Shown: positions 23,942-37,866, numbered from the stretch's first letter. The stretch is DNA of 64,000 nt from Cyathus striatus (GCA_025738555.1 JAOVFP010000003.1:1612001-1676000); one strand, 5' to 3'. Program-made: numbers and translations. The notes: generated by a model not told the origin, from the sequence alone.

Positions 23942-25778
23942 GGGCTAGTGGTTTTTAACGGTACTGCACGGTACACTGCACGGTACTGCGCGGTACATCA
24001 AAAATTGTACGGTACTATTTACGGTACGCACGGTACAATGTACGGTACATTTTTGGTTATGCACGGTACATCATTGGAGCAATATTATTCCGTGATAACC
24101 GGAGTATTGAATCAAAATTACTGTACCATATATTAACTGAGCAAGAAAATTCTGTAATTAATGGAGTACCATTTCAAAACCACTCTACACTACTCTCCTA
24201 TCTCCCCTTTGTCCGCCCCCCCGCCCGCCATTTCCTTCAACATTTTGCATTGTTCAAAATTTCCCACGCTTCTTCTCACCTTTGTCAATGTTGCAATTGC
24301 TATCATTGACATTCATCAATGCCATCAAACTCACTTTCCTCAAGGCCGCCGCACATATTGATGGGTGATGTGTTGATGGGCACCCTTCCTCATCATCATG
24401 CTCAACAGTGAGCAAGTAATTTCGCATTATTTAGCTCAGTATTTAATATTTTCCCTTGAATCTTTTTGTAATATATGTAATATATTTTACTTTATACATT
24501 ATGGTGTACCTTAGGTATTACAAGAAAGGGTAATCATATGAAAATGCGAAATAATTCAAATTTCCACTGTGGAATAATTAATACTTTTGTACAGTGAATC
24601 CTACAGTTATAATTTATGAAGCATATGTACTGTTGATTTTTTATAAATTTAAGGGAAAGTCCAATGAGTGCGCAATATGTGCGTGGGAAAATGAAAGCGG
24701 AGGGTGGAGAACAATGAATTAATGGAATGATGAAGAATGGGAAGCTATAAGCAGCAGTGGGCAACACTAAAATATGTGGGAAATGTTGAGGGTGAGTATT
24801 TAGCAAAGGAAATACCGTGGGAATTATTGAGAAGAGGGGCGGGCAGCAGTGAGTGGGGACTGAATATGATTAGTGGAAGCGTGGGAAACGATGGGCGGGA
24901 AGGTTGTCATATAGAGAATTGATAAGCGGAGGCGTGGGAGACAATGAGCGGAGAGGCTGACATCAATCAAGCAACATAATTGTTAAGCGGAGGCGTGGGA
25001 AACGATGGGCGGGAAGGTTGGCATTAATGAGCAACATACTTAATTGATAAGCATATTGAGCGGGAGGGCAGGTGAGTGAAGTACATACATATTTATTTAT
25101 TGACATAAATTGAGTGCTGCACGGTACATTGATGACACTGCACGGTACATCTACAACACCGCACGGTACACGCACGGTACTTTACAGTACCAATTTACGG
25201 TATTTTGTTCATGAACGGTACTGTACGGTACTGTACGGTACAGATTTTCGTGCACGGTATCTGCACGGTACATTGTGGCAGTGCACGGTACTTTCACGGT
25301 ATGCACGGTACTTATGCACGGTACCACATTAAATAAATACATGTCATTGCAATATATGAAACTTACAAATTTCTCCAAGTACATCTTAATTCGAATTTTT
25401 GCGTTTTAATTGATGAGAAATGTTATAATTATTAGTATCATGTGTGGTAAGCTCAATTGTACAGTAGTAATACCTAATTATATTATGAGTACACTACTAT
25501 ACTTGAATTCATTGGGTATAAGAGGGTAAAGATGCAAGAAGAATCTTGATAACCCATACATTATACCCTCATCAACCAGTGTTATAGCATAATAAATAAG
25601 TATTTAATTGATTTTACATAGCTTATTTAGGTTACAATTTATACCGTAAATTAGTGTCTGTTGTGTGGCATGCACGGTATGCACGGTACATTTACGGTAC
25701 TAATCAGTACTGCACGGTACATGCACGGTACATTGAGTACCGTTCAGTACCGTGCGTACCGTCAAAAACTGTCGGCCC
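23942..25778. mobile_element. GGGC-ended TIR element with CACGGTAC arrays (element A)
   Basis: Imperfect inverted ends (GGGC...TTTTTRACGGTAC / mirrored ...GTCAAAAACTGTCGGCCC) carry arrays of the word CACGGTAC: about 23953-24075 at the left, 25115-25325 internally and 25672-25765 at the right. Flanks CTCTCCTCTC (23932-23941) and CTCTCATCTT (25779-25788) look like a diverged 10-bp target duplication. The interior has tandem GCGTGGGAAACNATGAGCGG-like units at about 24770-25075 and a CTCAACAGTGAGCA word near 24400. There is no coding capacity. A 9-10-bp duplication would fit Mutator-like elements, but assignment rests on that alone. The same element occurs inverted at 45281-50973. Confidence 0.8.
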
Positions 25779-25785
25779 CTCTCAT

Positions 25786-27340
25786 CTTCACTCCTCGAAT
25801 GCATCCCATTCATCAAATTCAGTGTCCTAAATCTAATCGTCAAATTATCATCCACAACGGCCCTCAAAAACCCTGACTTCGAAACGAATGCACCAGTATA
25901 TAGGACTTGGACGCGGGTTAGACGGCTTAACGGGATGTGTGAAGAGTCTAAGAGGGGAGAGGTGGGATTGGAGCCCGAGAGTAGATTATATGGCAAGTCC
26001 TGTTGGATTCTGAGGCGGGTGCTATGTCGAATGTAATCACATAGCCTGCCACATAAAACGTAAGGGCACATAACAATCCACTTGGTGATGCTGAGCGGGC
26101 TCTTCAGATGCGGATGCGAGTATGTCTGATCTGGTTGATAAGACGCAACCCGGTGAGATATGAATGCGAGTACGGAGAGTAAAGCGTTACAGTCCGTAGT
26201 GCAGAGTACGATCGTGATTCTTGCGGATGACAAAAACAACGCTTATATGTATTGCAGTTGCACCACTGAAGGTAATACGAGCATTGGAGAGACCCAATAC
26301 GGAAACATTACACCCATCGATGACATCCCAACCTGCGTAGGAGACGGACTACTATTCGCTTCAGTTGAGAAATCGAAAGGCTGGGGCTTATTCATCTTCG
26401 AAGGTTAAGTTGTCGTTGAGGAAGAGGAAGGGATAGGAGGAGAAACGGAAGCAGGAACTACCGAAAGCGTTTACTGAGGTCAGTTGGAGTTGAAGGGCTC
26501 GAAGTTGCTGGTACCGGGGTAGCATGAGCAGAGAAGGGGGAAGGAGAAACATCCGATATGCAGGACCTCTAGAGTGTTTATCAGCTGTCGACCTCAGAGC
26601 GATAGTCGAACGCCTCGAACACTCCCTCCTCATCCCTACACGATATCCAACCACTAGTCCCAGCATCGTAACGTCCAATGGGCACACCAATGTCGTATGT
26701 GCAGAATATGACTGCGACATCTAGTTGAAGGGACTGAGCGTGGAGTAGTTGTATATCATTATTGTGGACGTTGGCTTGAGATAGGGAACGATTGAGATGC
26801 TGGAGGCGATATCCAAAGAAATGGCGTCATTCCTTGAGAGAATAAAACCTAAGTATGCGAAGGAGACATCAGAGGTGGCGAAGCGGTGCAGAAGCTAGAG
26901 GGGAAAACGTACGTTGTGTAACAGGAAGTAACAACGAAGCCTCCCTCTTAGGACCGATACCAACCATCCCTCAGGGCCTTCGTCCTTCCTCCCGTCGCTC
27001 TTCTCCTTTCCGTCCATCTTCTCACCCTCCTTCTTGATCCCCCGAACGCGATCCTCCAAAGCGTAAAGAGGGTCTCCACGCAACCGATTCTTTCTGGTAG
27101 AAAGAATCGATTCCGTGTTGATGCGGGGAATATGAGAGGCATAATAGAATCCACTAACACTGGTCCTGAGCAATGAACCGCTATCCCCTCCGTCGGTCCC
27201 GCTCCTTCCGCATCTCGTCTGTCCGTTCTTTTACTCTTGCAGTTGAATATTGGAATACAGACTAAACGAGCCATGGGATAGCCAGTGCACTTCTTAGTAT
27301 ACAATGAGGTGACTGAGAACGGAACGCAGAGGGGGTTGGA
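25786..27340 (+). repeat. duplicated degenerate block D, copy 1
   Basis: Colinear with 51060-52110 and then 55140-55390 in the second duplication unit. Shared landmarks are ATCCACAACGGCCCTCAAAA (25850 and 51150), GAGATATGAATGCGAGTA (26155 and 51462), the CAGGAAGT word near 26922 and 52070, and a TGATGCG...GGCATAATAGAATCCA block (27120 and 55145). On the - strand at 27020-27310 a possible relic reads YTKKxxxxPxARLVxIPxxN and SGFYYASHIPRIN in different frames, so a dead gene may underlie it. I do not recognise the family. Confidence 0.6.
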
Positions 27341-28763
27341 GTGTCACCCCCAGTGAAAACTCGGTCTAGCGGAATCGAGCTCTGGCAAGTTGAATCAAGC
27401 GTTGGTAAGCTGGATCAAGCCGGGCAGGCAAACACAGCTTCGACACACCGATCGTTGAAGAACTCGACAGTTTACGTCATGAGAATTGTAATGGTTCTGT
27501 TTGACTCACGCGTTGAAACTGAAGCTGTTTCTGTTCGAATCTTCACTTTCTTTTGTTTCGTTTTGTTTCGTTCTGTGTAACTGTGTTCAACATAGTAACT
27601 TAATCAAATATTGTTTCCTTACGCTATGGTTCTCTGCACTTGTTGGCGACATTGCAAAGGTAGTAAAGATGTGATGATACAAACTTACAATAACCACAGG
27701 GACCTACGACCAGCAGAAGCGGTCCTGGTTTTCAGTTACTTCTAAACCTATATAGACTGACCTAAATAGCCCGAGTTCAAGAATCGACCCAGTCATCAGT
27801 GCCAATAGGTGGCAGTGGATGGTGTGATCATTTGTGCAGTGTGATGTCATCGTAGAAGTAAATTGTTCATCAATTATTTTGGTGTCCACACATTTTCGCA
27901 CTGTGCAAGGTGATCGTACCGTATGCTGTGTATGTGACTTACGATACTTATCATCACGTATATACTATAATTACTTACATTTCGTAGAGTAGTTATCTAA
28001 GAATGATAAATGAATTAATGAAATGTGTACACAAGTAAAATGATATGTACCTAGTTGAAGTAGTGCACTGCTTAGATTCAATGTACATTCACTCTTCTGC
28101 GTTCTGCCAACATACCGGAGTAGATACTTATATATATATAAGTATACCCGGATTGATATGTTCACTGAGTTAGGTATTCGCACAGTCAAATATTTAGACC
28201 GAATCGGGTGAGGGATTAAGAATGCGATGCACACATACAAAGATTTATACCAATTATAAGATTGATTCCTCCTTCATGTTCATCTTTCAGTCTCCCAGGA
28301 AATAAACCATTATAACGTTATGATAATATAACGGTTTTATGAATGGGTGCAGGATAGCAGATGAAGCGCAGAGGTGGAGTATAGGACTGGCAGGCACACT
28401 AGTACTACCGCAAATCAAATTATATAGTATGCCATGACCAACATTCTCAAGACCACAGCAAAGATAGTCACAGCATATGTGATTGATACCCATAGATACC
28501 ACCGATATTAACTAGATTATGATTATCAGGATTCTGATCTGATGTTATTATTGTACTTAAAGCCAAATATATGGGATCAGGCTCAACTTCTGCTTCCAAA
28601 CCTTCCGAAATATTCAGAGAGTAATAACTAGCTTAATCGCATAGTAACCCTCAAGCTCGAAGGCATAAGACATATAAGAACGGCTTTAATAAGTTAAAAT
28701 GGTGCGTCCACCATATCTCCACCTTCACCTGTCACCATAGTTTATGGTTTCTAAAAGGCAACG
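27341..28763. other. spacer upstream of NLR copy B
   Basis: A/T-rich, no gene recognised. It presumably includes the promoter of copy B. Two TATATATA-type stretches near 28130 are not distinctive. Confidence 0.4.
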
Positions 28764-31700
28764 ATGGACATCATCATTGAAGGTATGTATCATTAACGGC
28801 TTTTGACATTGTTGTATAATTGACACAAACTTAACAGCAATTAATATTTCTGGCTTACCTCGTCATTGCCAGGAGCATAAACTTAGCAGCCGCTTGCGTG
28901 AACCAACATACATTCTAACCATCACCATTGACAACAAGGCCATGCTAACATATAAGTTTCCTGAGAAAAATAAAGAACTAAATTCCGGTCTTGAAAAAAG
29001 ATTTGGGTGGTAAGTGCTTGAGTATTCTTGATCTGATATTATATACTAAGTAGGTGCAGTAAATTATCAAAGACTTCGAAAATAAATGCCAACGTTACGT
29101 GCAAGCATACTTATATGCATAACCTACACAATATTGCCTCGCGCGACATTACAGTAAATGAGATGCTTTTCGGTGCAGGTGAGTAACTCAAATCAAATCA
29201 AAGTTATCACCACATAACTATTCTTGCATAGAAATTGCTATAATAAATTTTGAATATGAAATAAAGTCGGAGAAGATGTCTGGCACACTAACACTTAAAG
29301 TATCACGGATATCTACTTCTGCTGAGCTCACACAATTCAAGCTTTTACCTCCGGAGAAGAAATGTTTGTACACTGTGGCTGACCTAGAAGGCTTAGGGAT
29401 TGTTATGCAAATTTTGAGGAGTGAAGTGGGTCTTTCATGCCCTGAATGGATTAATTTACTTGGATCAATGGGAAATGTACTTAAAATCGCTCAGCCGATT
29501 GGGGAGGTGAGAGACATATAGTTGACTGTAATTCCGTGCGCTCAAATCATGGTAGATCGACCCACATGCAAAGTTGGCATTTTCTGCAGCCAAAGTTGCT
29601 TTTGAGGCATATATTCCTATGTGGTTGGCTGTAAATGAATGCTAATACCTTATTCATGCAGGTATTTATGAAGCAAAAAGAACGTGATGAACGAGTCCTT
29701 GATTTAATTCAAGTAATTGCAAGTTTATATCAAATGATCTTGGATTCGAATCCTTTGGAGAAATGTCGAACACTAAGTCAATCCGTGAATGATCTGATAG
29801 GGTTAACAAGGGAATGTGCATATTTCATTACACAGTATATTAAAACTGGCCCTTTTGGTAGGTTTTATTATCATATAGTTTTAGCATGTAATAACCAAGA
29901 AATACCATAGGACAACGCTTGTTTTCAAATGCATTTTCTAGTGTTGATGACGTGATAAAACAATTTGAAAAACAATTTTTTACTCTCAAAGAAGTCTTCT
30001 TTACTGGCATCATGATATCTATTGGACACTTTAATGTCCGAATGATGGAAAGGCTAGAAGACCTTAATGAAAAACTAGATCAGCTTGGTAAGAACAAGGT
30101 TACTTGCAAATTCAGTTCATAATTTCTCTTCCAGTTAATGAACTTTCACTCCCCGTTCTTGGAAAATCATGGAATCAGCTGTATGGATGTCTTGAAGGCA
30201 CTCATGATCATCTACTATCTGAAATATATCAATGGGGAACTACTTGTAAAGATGAAGTTCCCAACATATTTCTTCTGCTTGGGCCTTCAACATGTGGGAA
30301 ATCAGCTATAGCACATACAGTAGCTAGTTTCTTCCACAGGCAAGGCCGTCTTGGTGCCACAATAATTTTCGACTCAAGTGATTCAGATAGTGGCAAGAAA
30401 TTTTTTCCATCCATTATTAGGGAACTCTCTAGATATGATCCAGCAATCTACGAAAATGTAAAGATCGGCCTGAGAAGAAATCCAAAATTAAAAAATGATT
30501 CACCGCTACAGCAATTTGAATTTCTTGCTCAAATTTTCTCAAGTCTTACAATGGTTGGACCAATGGTCATTATTGTGGATGGACTCGATAAATGTACTGA
30601 TCGAAAGAGTCTACTATTTCAGCTATCAAAATTTCCATCAAATATACGGCTAATGATAACTTCCCAACCAATGGATGATGTTACTAGAATATTTCCTGCT
30701 TCTTCATGCATATTGCATCGAGTAAAAATGGATGTCGAAAATCTGGAGTTGCACATATCTGGATTTTTCACCATTTTAAAGCAGTTGAGACCAAACCTTT
30801 TTCAGATATATTCACATCAACAAATTGTACAAGAACTCTACATTAAGAGCTTCAGCATTTACCAGCTAGCTCAAGGATTTTTGGAAATCATTTCCATTAT
30901 AGATGACAAGCATGCATTGAAATTGTTAGAGCTATTATTCAAGTCAAGGTACCCAGAATACCCAAAGGAGGCTAAAGAATACATGAAAAATAGTCTTATC
31001 TTGATTTCAGATGTCACAAATTCTGTTAGACTTTGGGCAGAAGATCAAGATGAATCAATCAAAACACTTGTTAAAAATGAATATATTCATTTCGAAAATG
31101 GTCGTGTTGATATTCAGAATTACTCCATGATTATCGGAATTGATGCTTATGGACTCAAAAGTCTCAGTATGCGCTGTGCGCCACCAACACATTGTAACAC
31201 ACCCAATGTTCTACAGGTAGTACCTGCAATAACGCTTATAGAGCACCTTCCCACATTGTACAACGAATGCATATCCATTGCAGTAAACTGTATACTTACC
31301 TGTAAATGCTTATATCCACCAGAATTTGCAAAAGAAGAAAACCAACCTGCATTGAAATATCTCTTCAACAATCATTGGAGAAATTGTATTCACAAGGCAC
31401 GTACTGGGGGTGTACCAGAGATATTATGGACACTTGATTGGCATCATATTACTTTGCATGACTACAGTGGTAGATGGAACCACTGCATTTCCGTTGCAGA
31501 TCCCACTATAGTCACACTTACGTCCCCTCTCGATAATTTTGAATTACCCACTTCCCCAAGCAAAGTCACCCTTCTACAAATGTTATATGCTGTCAAAGTA
31601 AGTTAAAATTTCATATATTCTCATACTGAGCTTTCTCATTATTCGAAGGCCACCTCAGATGTGCAAGTTGAAGCTGCGATTTACAGAGCAACAACGCGAA

Positions 31701-32152
31701 ATGGACAAACTATGCTTGCACAGATGCAAACCAGCCTTGAATATTCGCAAACCGGTATCGAGCCTTACAAGACAAATCCTAACGGAGCCGATATTCAAGT
31801 TATTAAGGATCCATTAACTGGGAGGGCCACTTGGTTTATCAAGAACATACCAAGTACCGGTGATGAATTCAAATCACACGATATTCTCTGGTTTAATTGT
31901 CCAACATCTACCAGCAAGAGAATCACCCAAGACGTCTTTGAGGGTACGGTAACAGAGCGCAGGGGAATGAGATTTGTTAATTCTTTGCTTCCCGGTGACC
32001 GCATTGTTATCACTGCTAAATCCGAGGTATGTGGTTATAACTTACAGCTGCCGATCATTAACCATATCAATGTTCTGCAGGAGAAATATCTTATTGAATC
32101 TATAGCTACATTGTATACTGACACGAAAGAGAAATGTTCTCCGTCTAATTAA
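28764..32152 (+). CDS. C2-NACHT NLR-like protein, copy B (intact)
   Basis: Ten exons join without a frameshift or stop to 973 residues: 28764-28782, 28838-29009, 29060-29178, 29232-29506, 29556-29606, 29662-29857, 29911-30087, 30135-31597, 31649-32026 and 32081-32152. Intron 5 starts with GC instead of GT. Domains in order: a C2-like region (about 1-105, e.g. TYILTITIDNKAMLTYKF); a helical basidiomycete NLR region (about 110-335) with QKERDERVLDLIQ and ECAYFITQY; a NACHT P-loop NTPase with Walker A GPSTCGKS (386-393), Walker B MVIIVDGLDKC (about 480-490) and RLMITSQP (about 508-515); then ~450 residues without WD40, ankyrin or TPR repeats, ending in a domain with LLPGDRIVITAKSE. NLR-like STAND proteins are thought to mediate fungal non-self recognition and regulated cell death; a role here is inferred. 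It is the only copy of three with all motifs and an open frame. Confidence 0.9.
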
Positions 32153-32730
32153 CAAATAGAAAGAATATTCATTTTCTCTCTGACATCCATTTTTAGTACT
32201 AATATATATTTAAATATAAAAGCAGCCATTGCGACTGAATGATTCAAATTACCAATCGAGACTTTGACAATGAAAATAAAGCGCAGTGATGGTTTACAAC
32301 ATACCATGAGAGGTAAGAAGGCACGAGTCTTTCCAGAATAACAATAGGAACTGTAAGCGCTCTTTATTTGAACCTATACTGCGTTGAGGTATGAGTCATA
32401 ATACTCTTCAAAACACCTTACAGGAGTATCACAATTAGCCGAGGCAGAAGATAAAAATAGCTATGACGAGCGTACATTAGTGCCATGTTTAATATAGGTA
32501 AAGTAAATACGAACTCACTGACATAACAGGTTTACATAGTTATGAATAGGATCGGTGTGCGAATTGCAAGCGCCACGAAGCGAAGAGGTGCTCGGGAGAA
32601 AGAAATATACAACATATCTGATTACAGAAGGTAATACGTTGATACACTTCATAACAATATATTAAATAGAGCCTACCAACCGCTACGTCCCTGTTATCAA
32701 CCCCAACCCTCTCGTATACGGCACATCGGG
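32153..32730. other. spacer downstream of NLR copy B
   Basis: 0.6 kb, no coding feature seen. It separates copy B from the first inverted TBC pseudogene. Confidence 0.4.
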
Positions 32731-34670
32731 AACCATGCTCAAGTACAGAGAAAGAACAGGCCCCTCAATACCATGTAAATGCGACTGATCCTGGAAACAC
32801 AACTATGTCTCTCTCTCTCGATATCGGAGAACACGGTCATATGCCCTCGTTGACTAAGTTTAAAGTAAACATCGGGTACCAAGCAGCTTTCCAATCTATA
32901 ATCATATATCATAGACCAAACAAGATTCCGAAGACACCATCCAGCAAAAGCTTCTTCACGTTCTAGATCTTTCTTGACTGAGAAGGCGGGGGTCGACGAC
33001 ATGATCGTCATCCACATCAACTCCCACTGGTGATGTGCGTCAATAGAGGACTCAGAATCGGTAGCGCCTCGCAAAACAGGGACAGAAGGCCCACCTGGCA
33101 TCAGTGACAGCGTTCTGGCGGGGATGGATCTGCGATCGGAGAACATGGGATTGACCTCCACAAGAAGCAACAGAGAACGCGGGACTCTCAGCTCTAAGTG
33201 AACCCAGGACGCACTTCACTAGGCTCCTCCCGTCCAAGCACACCGGAATCTTCAGTCGCGCGGGACGCCTCAAAGCGACCGATATTGGGGCGCATGAGCT
33301 CAAAGTCCATATCGTATCATCCTGCTTACTACGCTTACGATATAGATTGTGGAGAGATAACCCTGTACGAAGAGACTGATGGCGGTCCATACTGAGAGGA
33401 GGGAACGCAAGTTGAAAATGCGAACTACAAACAAAAACCAAATCTGCATCTACAGACAGCATTCCGCTGTCCGTTGATAGGGCCCATACGCCAGAAGAGG
33501 AGGAAGAGGAAGTATCAGCGCAAGAAAGCGGGCTGTGGGACAATAAAATGTTCCTAGGTGACGGGAAAGAATCTTCAAAGGTAGATCCTTCCTAAGCCCC
33601 TACTAGACTCAACACCGATGCAGCGGGAGAAGGCGGAATAGAGTATGAGATAGGCAACACTGTAAGCGACTAAGCCAGCGGACCCGTCGGTGATTTCGCC
33701 CAGAAGCGGCAGCAGCAGCAATATGGGCCCCTCTAATCCCAAATCCAGCAGCAATATTCTAGGACAGCGACAAAGGGGAAGCGCGTAACAGGGAAAGCTT
33801 TGTATTCACTAGCTTAGCAGGACCACCCAACGTAGGTGGCGAAGCCGTACCAGGCATAACTCGGAGTGGATATAGCTTCCTTGATCTTAGTAGCGGTAGC
33901 TCCGCCAACAGACTGGGGTCATCATAACTCATAAGTTACGATAACTCATCAACATCATCGCTACACACACCTTTTCCGAACAGGCGCTGGCGCTGTACCC
34001 TCCGCATCCGATGAATTAAACCCCGAGAAACTCCGTGATTTTCAAGGTCGAGCTTCAGGTCCCTTGGGGTGAAAGTTAGGCCGGGGAAAGCTCCCGTTGA
34101 TGATCGTTGCGTATTAAACGACCACTGTCGATCCGGAGAAAGTTTTTGAACATCCACCACGCACGAAGCACACAGCCCCCAGGTAGCGAAGTCGATCGAA
34201 CTGGAGAAGGTGAGGGATAAGGTATCATAGCTCCCAGAGGAAGCTGCACAGGTGGAGGCGGGGGCTCAAGACTAGACGAAATAGGCACAGGACCCATCCA
34301 ACTGTCCAAATCAACCTCCGTGCGTTCATATACCGTCGGTTCACGTATTATCCCTGGTGCTCGAGCACACCAAAAGTTCCATACGCAGCACTTCCAGCAA
34401 ATGCTACCTTGGTGGTCCAGCACGCATCGTGTACGCTTGTGGAGAGGGAGGAACAAGCTTTTCCATTGAAGTTCTCTCTAGGAACGTGTAGACTATCTTC
34501 GCGCAGCTCAGGAAGAGTGGGAGTACGGAGGGACCGTGGAAGTAGACGCAGGAGGGAGATCAAGCAGAGGTGCTGTAGGGTGTAGTTGTGGTGGCAGTGG
34601 TGGTGACGTCGAGATTGAATGTCCCTCGTTAAGCTTCTTTCCACCTCCCTGGCTCCCACGAAGTCATACC
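32731..34670 (-). pseudogene. inverted partial copy of the TBC gene, psi-1
   Basis: Reverse-strand copy of about 2435-4580 of the TBC gene at the left edge. Recognisable stretches include RTPTLPELRE (near 34520), the segment around the first intron (33955-34010), DSGMLSVDADLVFVCSS-like sequence (33450) and DIERERHSC (near 32800). Reading frames shift repeatedly. The copy still contains the first intron of the parental gene (GTGTGTGTAGCGATGATG on the - strand near 33970), so it arose from DNA, not from a spliced transcript. The end of the homology at 34670 is where a long palindromic element is inserted. Confidence 0.88.
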
Positions 34671-34676
34671 CTAGTC

Positions 34677-37600
34677 TATGGAAACCCGGAGCACCACGCT
34701 CAGAAGCATCAAAATATTTCGTGCTCCGAGCAACGGCTTCTCGGCAGATCGCTTGTGCCTTCGCTTAGATATCTGTGCTCCGGTAATGAAATTCGGTAGC
34801 CACTCGCCTCGGTAAGGTTTTTTAATATGTGATTATGTAAGCATGGTCACGAGCGTCATTTCCTTTGTAGAAACGATGCTCGTGACCTGAGAGATAGACT
34901 ATGAAGACCTGAATCACCATGCTCAGAGGCATCAAAATATTTTGTGCTCCAAGCATTGGCTTCTCAGCAGGTCACTTGTGCATTCACCTAGATATGTATG
35001 CTCAGGTCAAGATATTCAGTAGTGAGTTGGACAGAAATAAACTAAGGAAAGCTGGTAGCGCATAGGTCTTCTTATAGTTACACATTGTCATTGTAAGTAT
35101 ATAGCTACAAATTAACAGTGAGTTATGATTGGGAAGTAGTGTACATAGTTTATTTAGAATAAGTTAATAATAGTGCTGCAGACATTAATACAGTGGCATG
35201 CAAAAAGAATGAGTGTGCCTATTTGTCAGAAGCAGCAAAAAGTAATCTGCTCTAAAATCTCAAATACTTGCTTAATATTTGTGTAACTTTGTATATTTGT
35301 ACTATATATGCATAAATTCTATTTACATGAGTTATATAGGTAATAAGAAAAAGAAAATCAATGTCTGGTAATATACGTGTGGTTGCCAAAAATGATGGTA
35401 TCCATGCTTTTTTCCCACCCAGAATGCGAGGTGTTCTCGCATTAATTAGCTTGTAGCACATTACTCCCTGTACGGACCAACTTCAAATTTTGTATACCTA
35501 TTTGCCCCATTGTATTCTACTGGAATGTAAATTTACGAAATACTGAACATATTTAATGCTGTGGTATACACAATCTAATTCACCAACTATGTTTGTATCA
35601 TACAATTTACTAAGTAGACTACAGGAGTTGTCATTGATGATATATCTACATGAGATTTCGGATATACGATGTGCTATATATATAGTATAAGATATTAAAA
35701 TATTAAAAGGTAAAGGTAACTGTATACCGAGATATAATGATATTTATGTGAGACATCCTATTTGTCAGATCTGAGTGAATTAGAAATCAAATGTTTAGTC
35801 ATTATATGGACTGTTATATCTCTATAGAAATTCTGAATATACATATAATTTATACTTCAAAATAGTCCTGTACAGACAGTATGATATTTACTCAGATATA
35901 GGAAGATATCTACTGGCAAGAGATGAAATACAGATGTCAGCTATGTGTGATCCAACTTATCACTCTCATTTTCAGTGCAATAATGAAGCAATTGCTAAAT
36001 ATTATGGAGGTTATGTTATTTGATATACAGGTAAAATCTCAGAGAACTTTTAAACAATTCCATAGCCCCTAAAATGTTCTGCTTGTCAATGAATAATTTC
36101 CCTGAATAAAATGCAGCCTCACACAAAGATAGCTTATACCACACCCCCAAGATACTAAGTACCTCCCTAATTTTTCATTCACATACATTACACTATATAG
36201 AATACATAACCAAATTTATGAGACATTCAGAGCTGTGTGTAATGTGCTACAGCTCAAACAATTCAAGAAACCATTCCAATTACGTTGTGGGAATCGTTGT
36301 TGTTTGCCATCACTTTTGGAAACCACGAGTATATATTCAATATACCAAAAATGCGAAGATAACCCCAATGAACCACATTTTTGGCAGCTGAATTTACTAG
36401 ATAATACCACAATCTGAATATGGATATTTAGTGATGTATCTATACTTGTTTTATGTTAAGTTATGTGAGGAAACAATAAAAATTGGGTACAGGAGAACCC
36501 AAACAATTTGAGGGTATGAAAAGCATGTGTTTTATTGTTTAAGCTATATCTTCCTAACCAAGCCAGGTAAGCGCATACTTAAACTTGCATAATACTTTTA
36601 AAATGTAATAATATAGATGAGCAAAGAATTGTATTGTACAGTTAAGATATAAGCTTGCTAGATGTAAAAGTATATATGCAAAATATGTAAAACAGCATGA
36701 ATTTGTGTCAGACATTCCACAATCAATAGCTGGAATTACACCCTCATACTATTGGTAAATATAGGCATCTACAGTTAAAATGTATACTAAAAATATTATA
36801 AGCAGTGAGTGTCTAGTTACTGAGATAATATCCAATGAAGTTCGAAAATTTGGCTTGAAATACAAAAAAGAAAGCATTTTTGGGCCAAATTCTCAAACTT
36901 CATGGGACATTATCCCAGCATCTAGACTCTCACTGCTTACAATATTTTTAGTATACATTTTAACTGTAGATGTCTATATCTACCAATAGTATGAAAGTGT
37001 GATTCGAAGTATTTCTTGTAGAATTTCTAACACAAATTCATGCTGTTTTACATATTTTGCTTATATTCTTTTACATCTAGCAAGCCTATATCTTGTCTGT
37101 TCAATACAATTATTTGCTCATCTATAGTACTACATCCTAAAGTGCTATGTAGGTTTAAATATGTATATACCTGGCTTGGTTAGGAAGATACAGCTTGAAT
37201 AATAAAACATATGCTTTTATACCCTCAAATTGTTTGGGTTCTCCTGCACTCAGATTTCATTGTTTCCACACATAATTTAATGTAGAACAAGTATAGATAC
37301 CTCTTTATATACCATATTCAGATTGTGGTATTGTCAAGTAAATTGATCTGCCAAAATTATGGTTAATTGGGGTTAATTTTCGCATTTTTGGTATATTTGA
37401 TATATATACCACCAGACATTGAATTTTCCAATTTTTTACCTTTATAACTAATGTAAATAGAATTTATGCATATGTAGTACAATTATCTAAAGTTACATGA
37501 AAATTGAGCAAGTATGTGAGATTTTAGAGCGCTTGCCCCCAGAGGATACTAAACCTGACTTTAAAAAAGAAGGTGCAGTCTATCACTTAGGTCACGAGCG

Positions 37601-37799
37601 TCGTTTCTACAAAGGAAACGACGCTCGTGACCATGCTTACATAATCACATAGTAAAAAACCTTACCGAGGCGAGTGGCTACCGAATTTCATTACCGGAGC
37701 ACAGATATCTAAGCGAAGGCACAAGTGATCTGCCGAGCAGCCGTTGCTCGGAGCACGAAATATTTTGATGCTTCTGAGCGTGGTGCTCCGGGTTTCCAA
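34677..37799. mobile_element. long-palindrome (foldback-type) element
   Basis: The outer inverted repeats are about 200 bp (34677-34890 and 37590-37799), starting GGAAACCCGGAGCACCACGC. Inner inverted segments pair 35250-35370 with 37410-37535, and about 36325-36850 with 36885-37405 (roughly 80% identity by eye), so nearly the whole right arm folds back on the left arm about a centre near 36868. The left arm has ~0.9 kb (35375-36320) missing from the right arm, and a second degenerate terminal repeat at 34893-35030. The direct repeat CTAGTC flanks it (34671-34676 and 37800-37805). The second TBC pseudogene, which lacks this insert, shows the corresponding unoccupied site near 43525. No coding sequence was found. 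Confidence 0.85.
34845..34887. repeat. hairpin at inner edge of left terminal repeat
   Basis: GGTCACGAGCGTC ... GATGCTCGTGACC forms a hairpin. The partner at 37590-37632 has 18-bp perfect arms (GGTCACGAGCGTCGTTTC). Both lie at the inner border of the outer inverted repeats and might be a small secondary insertion or part of the element's end structure. Confidence 0.65.
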
Positions 37800-37866
37800 C
37801 TAGTCCCCCACCATCAATGTACTTGGCGTCAATGATACCCAGGCAGCGACCCCGGCCTTAGAGTGA

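Noticed and set aside
23950..25330. CRISPR-like array of CACGGTAC words
   Set aside because: Spacing is irregular, words are very short, no cas genes, and the organism is a fungus; the words lie in transposon ends.
25700..26239. 179-codon - strand ORF
   Set aside because: It runs through the terminal array of element A and into block D, and is not kept in block D copy 2.
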